DNA of 62,731 bases from DATMGU01 sp035555315 (GTDB taxonomy: Bacteria; Pseudomonadota; Alphaproteobacteria; ATCC43930; CGMCC-115725), in the NCBI GenBank assembly GCA_035555315.1, contig DATMGU010000106.1, forward strand, positions 1 to 62,731. The letters are read 5' to 3'. The position numbers were made by a program, and so were the translations under genes. The notes under the pieces were generated by a model that saw nothing but the letters and a program-made list of their open reading frames with translations, searched no databases and was not told the origin of the DNA. Below, one piece after another: positions 54,011 to 61,549 of the stretch. Each line of letters opens with the position of its first letter. Position 1 is the first letter of the stretch.

Positions 54011-55188
54011 TGGGCGAAACCGCGCTGCGGACGCTCGCCCTCGTCGCCATTCTGGCGCTTACGGCCTGTCACAACGCTCCGCCGCCCGAGCCCGATGCGC
54101 TCGTCGTGCGACCGGCCAGCTTCGCCGACCTACCGGGTTGGGCGGCGGATGATCCGGCTGCCGCCCTGCCGGTCTTCCTGAAATCCTGCGCGGTTCTGCT
54201 AAAGCAGCCGGACGACCAGGCGATCGGTCCCGGCGACGTCGCCGGCAAGGTCGCGGATTGGCGCCCGGCCTGTACGGGGGCGGCCGCCGTGCCGCCCGGC
54301 GATAGCTCGGCCGCCCGCGCCTTTGTCGAAGCCGCCTTCACACCGATGGCGGCGACCAATCACGGCGAGGCGAATGGGTTGTTCACCGGCTATTACGAAG
54401 CCGAGCTGCACGGTGCCCGGCGGCCCGATGGCGTGTTCAGCACCCCCCTTTATCGCCGGCCGCCGGATCTGGTCAGCGTCGATCTGCAACTGTTCCGCCC
54501 CAGCCTACGCGGAGAGCGGATCGCCGGCCGGGTGCAAAACGGCCGGCTAGTGCCTTACGCCACCCGCGCGGAGATCGATGCGGGCGCGTTGGTCGGCCGC
54601 AATCTGGAAATGATCTGGGTCGATAACCCGGTCGATGCGTTCTTCCTGGCAATCCAGGGCTCCGGCCGGGTCACGCTCGCGGATGGCAGCGTGGTACGTG
54701 TCGGCTATGACGGCGAGAACGGTCAGCCCTATCTGGCGGTCGGCAAGGTGCTGGTCGAGAAAGGCATCCCAGCGGCGGAGGTCAGCATGCAGCGGATCCG
54801 CCAATGGATCGCCGAGCATCCCGATGAGGGCCGTGGCCTGATGGAGCAGAACCCGGCCTATGTGTTCTTTCGCGAAGTGAAAGGCGACGGTCCGCTGGGC
54901 GCGCAAGGCATCGCCCTCACCCCGGAGCGCAGCATCGCGGTCGATCGCCGCTTCGTCGCCTTGGGTATGCCGGTCTGGCTCGACATTCCCGAATCGGCGA
55001 GCCCCGGCGGCCGGCTGCGGCGGCTGATGGTGGCGCAGGATACCGGTGGGGCGATCCGCGGTCCCGTGCGCGCCGATGTGTTCTTCGGCCATGGCGCCGA
55101 GGCCGCCGACCGGGCCGGCGTGCTGAAGGCGACCGGACGCTATTGGTTCCTGGTGCCGCGCGGCGTCGCGAAACCGCCCATTTCCTAG
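54010..55188 (+). CDS. mltA: MltA family lytic murein transglycosylase
   Basis: A 392-residue lipoprotein: ALRTLALVAILALTAC signal with a lipobox near residue 20, then the MltA barrel and 3D domain. NGLFTGYYEAELHGARRP, MIWVDNPVDAFFLAIQGSGR and LGAQGIALTPERSIAVDRRF are family blocks; the catalytic Asp region is LMVAQDTGGAIRGPVRADVFFG. It cleaves peptidoglycan from the outer membrane. Coupled to timA. In relatives it is usually followed by an Smr protein; here 5.2 kb of catabolic genes intervene. Confidence 0.94.
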   Translation: MGETALRTLALVAILALTACHNAPPPEPDALVVRPASFADLPGWAADDPAAALPVFLKSCAVLLKQPDDQAIGPGDVAGKVADWRPACTGAAAVPPGDSSAARAFVEAAFTPMAATNHGEANGLFTGYYEAELHGARRPDGVFSTPLYRRPPDLVSVDLQLFRPSLRGERIAGRVQNGRLVPYATRAEIDAGALVGRNLEMIWVDNPVDAFFLAIQGSGRVTLADGSVVRVGYDGENGQPYLAVGKVLVEKGIPAAEVSMQRIRQWIAEHPDEGRGLMEQNPAYVFFREVKGDGPLGAQGIALTPERSIAVDRRFVALGMPVWLDIPESASPGGRLRRLMVAQDTGGAIRGPVRADVFFGHGAEAADRAGVLKATGRYWFLVPRGVAKPPIS

Positions 55189-55224
55189 AACGGCGCCGCA
55201 TCGCCAGCTTCGGAGATCGCCCCC

Positions 55225-56097
55225 ATGCTGATGCGCAGTAAGCTCTTCGTGCCGGGCTCGCGGCCGGAACTCTTCGCCAAGGCGGTCGCCTCGCCCGCCG
55301 ATGCGCTATCCTTCGACCTGGAGGATGCCGTCGTGAAGGAGCGCAAGGCGGAAGCGCGCACCGGCCTGGCGACGTTTCTGCGCGACGCCGGTCCTGTCGG
55401 CAAGCTGTCGATCGTGCGCGTGAACGCGGTCGGCACACCCTTTTTCGAGGCGGATATGGCGGCCGTGGCCGGCCCCTGGCTCGACCTCGTCAATCTGCCG
55501 ATGGTTGAGGAACCCGCCGCCATCGTCGAAGCGGCCGCCCTGCTGGACCGTTTGGCAGGATCGATCGAGGGCATCGGCCGCATCCGCCTTCTGGTGACCA
55601 TCGAGACCCCGAAAGGCTTACGTCAGGCGGCGTTGCTCGCCGCCGCTCATCCGTGCGTCGCGGGTCTCCAGATCGGGTATGCCGACCTGCTCGAACCCTG
55701 TGGCATCGACCGCTCCGATCAGGCTGCCCTCGCGCATATCCGCGTGGTGGTGCGCCTCGCGGCGGCGGAGGCCGGCATCGCCGCCTATGACGGTGCCTAC
55801 GCGGTGGTGACAGACCCGGACGGCTATCGGATGGAATGCGAGGCGGCACGGTGGCACGGCTTCGCGGGCAAAAGCTGCATCCATCCGAGCCAGATTGCGA
55901 TCGCCAACGCCGCGTTCATGCCGAAGCCGTCGGAGATCGATCAGGCGCGCCGCGTCCTCGCGGCCGCCGCCGAGGCCCAGGCGAAGGGCGTCGGCGCCTA
56001 TCTGGTCGACGGACGGATGATCGACGACCCTTTCCTGATCCGTGCCCGCGCGATCGTCTCGCTCGCCGGGCGGCACGCCCCCAGTTCGGACGCCTGA
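55225..56097 (+). CDS. CitE-like CoA-ester lyase (HpcH/HpaI aldolase family)
   Basis: A 290-residue TIM-barrel lyase of the citrate lyase beta/malyl-CoA lyase group. SKLFVPGSRPELFAKAVASP, ALSFDLEDAVV, VRVNAVGTPFFEADM, LVTIETPKGLRQA and FAGKSCIHPSQIAIANAAF give the metal- and CoA-ester-binding features. It would cleave a (hydroxyacyl)-CoA such as malyl- or citramalyl-CoA. It lies one base before a CaiB-type CoA-transferase, so the pair probably activates and splits a C4-C5 hydroxy acid. Confidence 0.9.
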   Translation: MLMRSKLFVPGSRPELFAKAVASPADALSFDLEDAVVKERKAEARTGLATFLRDAGPVGKLSIVRVNAVGTPFFEADMAAVAGPWLDLVNLPMVEEPAAIVEAAALLDRLAGSIEGIGRIRLLVTIETPKGLRQAALLAAAHPCVAGLQIGYADLLEPCGIDRSDQAALAHIRVVVRLAAAEAGIAAYDGAYAVVTDPDGYRMECEAARWHGFAGKSCIHPSQIAIANAAFMPKPSEIDQARRVLAAAAEAQAKGVGAYLVDGRMIDDPFLIRARAIVSLAGRHAPSSDA

Positions 56098-56098
56098 C

Positions 56099-57334
56099 AT
56101 GAGCGAACTCCACAAGCGGGATTACCAGCCGGGCCTCAAGGGCACGCTCGACGGCGTCCGCGTCCTCGATTTATCCCGCCTCTTCGCCGGGAACGTCCTG
56201 ACCCAGATCCTCGGCGATTTCGGCGCCGAGGTCATCAAGGTCGAGCCGCCCGAAGGGGACACGCTTCGGGCCTGGAAGACCGAGGACATCGATACGCACT
56301 GGAAGATCTATGCCCGCAACAAAAAGAGCCTCTGCCTTGGGCTGCGCGACCCGCGCGCCTCGGAGATCATCCGCAAGCTCGTTCCCTCGGCCCGGATCTT
56401 CGTCGAGAGTTTCCGGCCGGGCGTGCTGGAAAAGATGGGCCTCTCGCCGCGGACGCTGCTGGAGATCAATCCTGGACTTGTCATCATACGTATCTCCGGG
56501 TGGGGCCAGGAGGGACCCTATGCTCAGCGGCCGGGTTTCGGCACGGTCATCGAGGGTGTGTCCGGCTTCGCGGCCATCAACGGCTTTCCGGACCGCGAGC
56601 CCGTGCTGCCGCCGATATACCTCGCGGACAGCGTCGCGGGCCTCTACGGCGCGTCGGCGGCCATGATCGCGCTGCGCGAGGTCGAGGTGAACGGCGGTCG
56701 CGGTCAGGTCATTGATTTGCCGCTGCTCGACCCGCTCTTCGCCATCCTCAGTCCCCAGGCGGCGAATTATCGGCTGACCGGCGAGGTGAAGCCGCGCGCC
56801 GGGAGCCGCTCGACGAATACCGCGCCGCGCAATGCTTATATCTGCAAGGACGGCAAGTATGTCGGGCTGTCCGGCTCGATCCAGAAAATGGCGGAGCGCC
56901 TGTTCCGCGCGATCGGCCGGCCCGACCTCGTTGGCGATCCGCGCTTTCGTACGAATGCCGACCGCCTGCGCCATGCGGAAGCGTTGGACGGTATCATCGG
57001 CGGCTTCATCGCCGAGCGCACCCAGGCGGAAAACGTCGCTTTCTTCGAGGCGGCCGAGGTCACGATCGGCCCGATCTACGATATCCCGCAGATCATGGAC
57101 GATCCGCATGTGATCGAGCGCGAGCTGATCGCCGATTACCCGGACCCCGATATGGGACAGCTTCCCATGCACCACGTCGTGCCACGGCTCGGCGGTACGC
57201 CCGGATCGATCCGCACGCCGGCCCCGCTGCTCGGCCAGCACAATCGCGCGCTGCTCGGCGAGATCGGGATCGCGGGCCAGGCATTCGAGGCCCTCGCCGA
57301 GGCGCGTGTCGTGTGCGGCGACGAGGGCTGCTAA
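56099..57334 (+). CDS. CaiB/BaiF-type CoA-transferase (family III)
   Basis: A 411-residue family III CoA-transferase. LDGVRVLDLSRLFAGNVLTQ, DFGAEVIKVEPPEGDTLR, KSLCLGLRDPRASEIIRKLV, VESFRPGVLEKMGLS and RISGWGQEGPYAQRPGFGTV are the characteristic blocks, with the catalytic Asp in LADSVAGLYGASAAM. It moves CoA between carboxylic acids. Substrate unknown; the adjacent CitE-like lyase suggests a hydroxydicarboxylate. The C-terminal part is complete. Confidence 0.9.
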   Translation: MSELHKRDYQPGLKGTLDGVRVLDLSRLFAGNVLTQILGDFGAEVIKVEPPEGDTLRAWKTEDIDTHWKIYARNKKSLCLGLRDPRASEIIRKLVPSARIFVESFRPGVLEKMGLSPRTLLEINPGLVIIRISGWGQEGPYAQRPGFGTVIEGVSGFAAINGFPDREPVLPPIYLADSVAGLYGASAAMIALREVEVNGGRGQVIDLPLLDPLFAILSPQAANYRLTGEVKPRAGSRSTNTAPRNAYICKDGKYVGLSGSIQKMAERLFRAIGRPDLVGDPRFRTNADRLRHAEALDGIIGGFIAERTQAENVAFFEAAEVTIGPIYDIPQIMDDPHVIERELIADYPDPDMGQLPMHHVVPRLGGTPGSIRTPAPLLGQHNRALLGEIGIAGQAFEALAEARVVCGDEGC

Positions 57335-57412
57335 GTACCGATGCGATCCGCATTGCATTCGGCCGGCGGTTAACTCAATTTTGGGTAAGGCAGCAATGAT
57401 AACGGAAAATCC

Positions 57413-58210
57413 ATGACCCCGGCATCGCCTCGCGTCGGTCTCTTCGTCACCTGCCTCGTCGACATGTTCCGGCCTAGCATCGGTTTCGCCGCCGTGAAGC
57501 TGCTCGAGCAGGCCGGCTGTGTCGTCGAGGTGCCGGAAGCGCAAACCTGCTGCGGCCAGCCGAGCTACAATTCCGGCGATCGTGGCGATACCAGGGCGAT
57601 CGCCCGTCAGGTAATCGCCGCCTTCGAGGGCTTCGACTATGTGGTCGCGCCGTCCGGTTCCTGCACCGGCATGCTGCGCGAGCACTACCCGGCTCTCTTC
57701 GAAGACGAGCCGGAGACCTTCGCCCGCGCGCAGCATCTGGCGCGGCGGACCTACGAATTGATCTCGTTTCTGACCGATATCCTAGGCGTGACCTCGGTCG
57801 AGGCACGCTATGACGGGACCGTCACCTACCACGATAGTTGTTCCGGCCTGCGCGAGCTCGACATTAAGGAACAGCCGCGCCGGCTGCTGCGGTCGGTCGA
57901 CGGGCTGAAGCTCACCGAATTGCCGGGGGCCGAGATCTGCTGCGGCTTCGGTGGCACGTTCTGCATCAAATATCCGGAGATTTCCGACCGGATGGTGACC
58001 GACAAGGCGGCTGATATCGCGGCGACCGGGGCGGATACCCTGCTGGCCGGTGATCTTGGTTGCTTGCTCAACATGGCGGGCAAGCTCAGCCGGGAAGGGG
58101 TACTGGCCGGTGGCCGGCCGGTCCGCGTGCGCCATGTCGCCGAGGTGCTCGCCGGCATGTCCGGGGACCTGCCGCCGATCGGCGCCGCCGCCACTTCCAG
58201 GGCCAGTTAA
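57413..58210 (+). CDS. lutA: Lactate utilisation protein A (CCG Fe-S protein)
   Basis: A 265-residue protein with two CCG domains: TCCGQPSYNSGDRGDTRAIA at about 45-64 and ICCGFGGTFCIKYPEISDRM at about 180-199, which hold Fe-S or redox-active cysteines, as in LutA/YkgE. Together with LutB and LutC it oxidises L-lactate to pyruvate. It lies 78 bases after the CoA-transferase and 9 bases before lutB. Confidence 0.92.
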   Translation: MTPASPRVGLFVTCLVDMFRPSIGFAAVKLLEQAGCVVEVPEAQTCCGQPSYNSGDRGDTRAIARQVIAAFEGFDYVVAPSGSCTGMLREHYPALFEDEPETFARAQHLARRTYELISFLTDILGVTSVEARYDGTVTYHDSCSGLRELDIKEQPRRLLRSVDGLKLTELPGAEICCGFGGTFCIKYPEISDRMVTDKAADIAATGADTLLAGDLGCLLNMAGKLSREGVLAGGRPVRVRHVAEVLAGMSGDLPPIGAAATSRAS

Positions 58211-58219
58211 GGAGCCGAT

Positions 58220-59686
58220 ATGCAGCCCACCAGCCATGCCTTCAAGGCGAATGCGCGACAGGCGCTGGATGACGGCGTGCTGCGCCGTGCCCTCGACAAC
58301 ATGCGCGGCGGCTTTCCGGCCAAACGGCTGGCGGCGGTCAATCGGCTGCCGGAATTCGAGGCATTGCGCGATGCCGGCAAGACGATCAAGGATCACGTGC
58401 TCGAAAACCTCGATTTCTACCTTGAGGCGTTCGAGCGCAATGTCGTGGCGCGCGGCGGCGTGGTGCATTGGTGCCGGACCGCCCAGGAGGCGCGCGACAC
58501 CATCCTTGGCATCTGCCGGACGGTGGATGCGAAGACCGTGACCAAGGGCAAATCCATGGTCGCGGAGGAAATCGCCCTCAACGACTATCTGGAGGCGAAC
58601 GGGGTCGAGCCGATCGAGACAGATCTCGGCGAATACATCATCCAGCTCCGTCACGAGCCGCCCAGCCACATCATCGCGCCGGCGATCCATCTGCTGAAGG
58701 AACATGTCGAGACGGCGTTCCGCGCCGCGCATACCCAGCTTGACCCGAACCGGCCGCTCTCCGAGCCGCGCCAGCTCACCGACGAGGCCCGCGCCATCCT
58801 GCGCGCCAAGTTCCAATCGGCGGATGTCGGCATCACCGGCGCCAATTTCCTGATCGCCGAGACCGGCTCGACGGTGATTGTGACCAATGAGGGCAATGGC
58901 GACCTCACCCAGACCCTGCCCAAGATCCATATCGTGCTGGCCAGTCTCGAAAAGATCGTGCCGACCTTGGAGGATGCCTCGACCATCCTGCGTTTGCTGG
59001 CACGCTCGGCCACCGGCCAGGAGTTTTCGACCTACACGACCTTCTCGACCGGGCCGCGGCGGCCGGGCGATCTCGATGGGCCGGGCGAGTTCCATGTCGT
59101 GCTGCTGGATAACGGTCGCACGGCGATGCTGGGTACCGAATTCCAGGACATGCTGCGCTGTATCCGCTGTTCGGCCTGCATGAACCACTGTCCGGTCTAT
59201 GGCGCGGTCGGCGGCCATGCCTATGGCTGGGTCTATCCCGGCCCGATGGGCTCGGTGCTGACCCCCGGCCTGCTCGGCGTGGCGGAGGCCGGTCACCTGC
59301 CGAACGCCTCGACCTTCTGCGGCAAATGCGAAAGCGTCTGTCCGATGAAGATCCCGTTGCCCAAGATGATGCGTCATTGGCGGGAGCGCGAATTCGAGGC
59401 GAAGCTGTCGCCTTCGGCGTTTCGTTCCGGCCTGAAGCTATGGGCGTTCTTCGCCAAGCGGCCGGCGCTCTATCGGGCGGCGACCGGCCTCGCCACTCGG
59501 CTGCTCGGCGGCCTGGGTCGCGGCGCCGGCCGCTTCCGGTCGTTGCCGCTCGCCGGCGGCTGGACCTCGGTGCGCGATCTGCCGGCACCCGAGGGCCGCA
59601 GCTTCCAGAGTCTTTGGGCGGCACAGCGCGCGACGCGGCGGCCCCATGCGACGACGCTCTCCCCGGTATCGCGGGCCGCGCAATGA
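58220..59686 (+). CDS. lutB: Lactate utilisation protein B (Fe-S protein)
   Basis: A 488-residue protein: a LUD domain (about 60-300, with VTKGKSMVAEEIALNDYLEA and GITGANFLIAETGSTVIVTN), then two 4Fe-4S motifs, RCIRCSACMNHCPVYG (C314, C317, C320, C324) and CGKCESVCPMKIP (C368, C371, C375), and a C-terminal region ending without known motif. It is the electron-carrying subunit of LutABC. Its stop overlaps lutC (ATGA). Confidence 0.93.
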   Translation: MQPTSHAFKANARQALDDGVLRRALDNMRGGFPAKRLAAVNRLPEFEALRDAGKTIKDHVLENLDFYLEAFERNVVARGGVVHWCRTAQEARDTILGICRTVDAKTVTKGKSMVAEEIALNDYLEANGVEPIETDLGEYIIQLRHEPPSHIIAPAIHLLKEHVETAFRAAHTQLDPNRPLSEPRQLTDEARAILRAKFQSADVGITGANFLIAETGSTVIVTNEGNGDLTQTLPKIHIVLASLEKIVPTLEDASTILRLLARSATGQEFSTYTTFSTGPRRPGDLDGPGEFHVVLLDNGRTAMLGTEFQDMLRCIRCSACMNHCPVYGAVGGHAYGWVYPGPMGSVLTPGLLGVAEAGHLPNASTFCGKCESVCPMKIPLPKMMRHWREREFEAKLSPSAFRSGLKLWAFFAKRPALYRAATGLATRLLGGLGRGAGRFRSLPLAGGWTSVRDLPAPEGRSFQSLWAAQRATRRPHATTLSPVSRAAQ

Positions 59687-60393
59687 GCGAGGCAGCATCC
59701 GCGCGCGCGCAGATCCTGGCCGGCATCCGTGCCGCGCTGAAGCGGGGGCCTTTGGGTGAGGCGGCATCGGCGCCGCTCGCCGCTCGGCTGGCACAGCACC
59801 CGCGCAACCTCATTCCGGCGCGCGCCGCCAGCCTCGATCACGCGGGGCGGGTCGACCTCTTCGTCGGCATGGCGGAGGAGGTCCAGACCACGGTCGACAG
59901 GGTCGCCGATCCCAAGGACGTGCCGGCGGCGGTGGCCGAATACCTTACCGGGCAGAACCTCCCGGCCGAGCTGGTGATGGCACCGGATCCGGCGCTCGAC
60001 GCCTATCCCTGGGCGGATCGGCCGATGCTGCGCATCCGCCGGGACCGCGCCCAGGATGCCGACGCGGTCAGCGTCACCCCCGCCTTCGCGGCGATCGCCG
60101 AGACCGGTACCCTGATGCTGACATCCGATCCTACCCGCCCGACGACGCTCAACCTCCTGCCGGACACCCATATCGTCGTGCTGCGCGCCGATCAGGTCGT
60201 CGGACCTTACGAAGAGGCCTGGACGCGGCTGCGCACCGCCTATCCGAACGGCGATTGGCCGCGTACGATCAATTTCATCACCGGCCCGTCGCGGACCGGC
60301 GATATCGAACAGCGCATCCAGCTTGGCGCGCATGGGCCGCGTCGGCTGCATATCGTGCTGGTCGGCGCCGCCGCCGCGCCATCGGCGGCCTGA
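59683..60393 (+). CDS. lutC: Lactate utilisation protein C (LUD domain)
   Basis: A 236-residue LUD-domain protein. It begins SEAASARAQILAGIRAALKR, has SVTPAFAAIAETGTLMLTSD and ends with INFITGPSRTGDIEQRIQLG and HGPRRLHIVLV, all family signatures of LutC/YkgG. It completes the lutABC unit. ATG 59683 overlaps the lutB stop. The next gene, smr, starts 10 bases downstream. Confidence 0.92.
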   Translation: MSEAASARAQILAGIRAALKRGPLGEAASAPLAARLAQHPRNLIPARAASLDHAGRVDLFVGMAEEVQTTVDRVADPKDVPAAVAEYLTGQNLPAELVMAPDPALDAYPWADRPMLRIRRDRAQDADAVSVTPAFAAIAETGTLMLTSDPTRPTTLNLLPDTHIVVLRADQVVGPYEEAWTRLRTAYPNGDWPRTINFITGPSRTGDIEQRIQLGAHGPRRLHIVLVGAAAAPSAA

Positions 60394-60403
60394 CGCCGCC
60401 ATC

Positions 60404-61012
60404 ATGCGCAAGCGTGCGCCCAGCCAGGACGAACGGCGGTTGTGGCAGCTTGCCATGCGCGACGCCGTACCCTTGCCCGGCCGACCCGCCCTACCTCCGG
60501 CACCGATGTCCGAACCTGCACGGGTTCCAGCCGCGCCGCCGGCCCATCGCCCGCCCGTCCATCACCCAGCCGCCCGGGCGGTTCAACCGCCCGCCCCGAT
60601 ACCGCTGCCGGAGCTGACCTATGCGCGGGCGCCGGGGCTCGACCGGCGCAGCGCCGAACGGCTGAAGCGCGGCAAGCTGCCGATCGAGGCGCGGCTCGAC
60701 CTGCATGGCCTCACCCAGGAGACCGCGCGGCGTGCCCTTGACCGCTTCGTCGCCGATGCCGCCGATCGCGGCTTGCGCGCGGTGCTGGTGATCACCGGCA
60801 AGGGTCTCGGTCAATACGGCGATCCGGGCGATCCCGGCTGGACGGGTGACGAGCGGCGCCCTGGCGTGCTGCGCTCGGCCGTGCCGCGCTGGCTGAACGA
60901 GCAGCCGAACCGGCCCCGCGTGCTGGCCTTTACCCAGGCGCAGGACCGCGATGGCGGCACCGGCGCGCTCTATGTGCTGCTCCGTCGGGTGCGCGGGGAT
61001 GCGCGGGGATGA
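60404..61012 (+). CDS. Smr domain protein (MutS2-related endonuclease domain)
   Basis: A 202-residue protein with a Pro-rich N-terminal half and a C-terminal Smr domain at about 95-200: ARLDLHGLTQETARRALDRF holds the LDLHG motif and VLVITGKGLGQYG holds the GKG motif. Smr domains nick DNA or RNA; the role of the stand-alone form is unclear. It overlaps the XRE regulator gene (ATGA). Confidence 0.9.
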   Translation: MRKRAPSQDERRLWQLAMRDAVPLPGRPALPPAPMSEPARVPAAPPAHRPPVHHPAARAVQPPAPIPLPELTYARAPGLDRRSAERLKRGKLPIEARLDLHGLTQETARRALDRFVADAADRGLRAVLVITGKGLGQYGDPGDPGWTGDERRPGVLRSAVPRWLNEQPNRPRVLAFTQAQDRDGGTGALYVLLRRVRGDARG

Positions 61013-61461
61013 CGCCCTTCGGCGAAAAGCTGCGCGAGCTGCGCGCCGAACGGGGCCTCACCTTGGCGCGCATGGCCGGCGATCTCGGCGTTTCCGCCGC
61101 CTATCTCTCGGCGGTCGAGCATGGCCGGCGCAGTCGGCCGACGCGTAGCCTGGTGCGCCAGATCTGCGTCTATTTCAACATCATCTGGGACGAAGCGGAC
61201 GAGCTTTGGGCGCTCGCCTGTCTGTCGCGGCCACGGGTCACGGTCGATACCTCGGGTCTCACGGCCGCCGCGACCGAACTCGCCAATCTGCTGGCGGAAC
61301 GGATCGGCGCGCTCGACGAGGCGGCGGTTGCGACCATGCTGGCGATGGTCCGCGCGGCACCCTCCCGCCCCAAGCCCCGCACCCGCGGCATCCGCGCCAC
61401 GGTACCCCGCCAGACCCACGGCACCTGGAAGCCGATCGCCCGGCCGATGCGCGAGCCTTAA
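61009..61461 (+). CDS. XRE family helix-turn-helix regulator
   Basis: A 150-residue DNA-binding protein: a Cro/cI-type helix-turn-helix at about residues 5-55 (GLTLARMAGDLGVSAAYLSA) followed by a helical region and a basic tail. It is translationally coupled to smr, a conserved pairing. The target genes are unknown. Confidence 0.85.
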   Translation: MTPFGEKLRELRAERGLTLARMAGDLGVSAAYLSAVEHGRRSRPTRSLVRQICVYFNIIWDEADELWALACLSRPRVTVDTSGLTAAATELANLLAERIGALDEAAVATMLAMVRAAPSRPKPRTRGIRATVPRQTHGTWKPIARPMREP

Positions 61462-61484
61462 TTATTAAGGTGTTCCTAATAATT
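61460..61484 (+). terminator. Possible AT-rich terminator after the XRE gene
   Basis: AATTATTAAGG pairs with CCTAATAATT (one bulged A) around TGTT, followed by TCTCC. It overlaps the last bases of the stop region of the XRE gene and separates it from the receptor gene. The stem is weak. Confidence 0.4.
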
Positions 61485-61549
61485 TCTCCTCAAGCTCGCA
61501 CCAATATCTCAGCATAGATACTACGTGTGCCGATCTTCTGGAGAATTTC

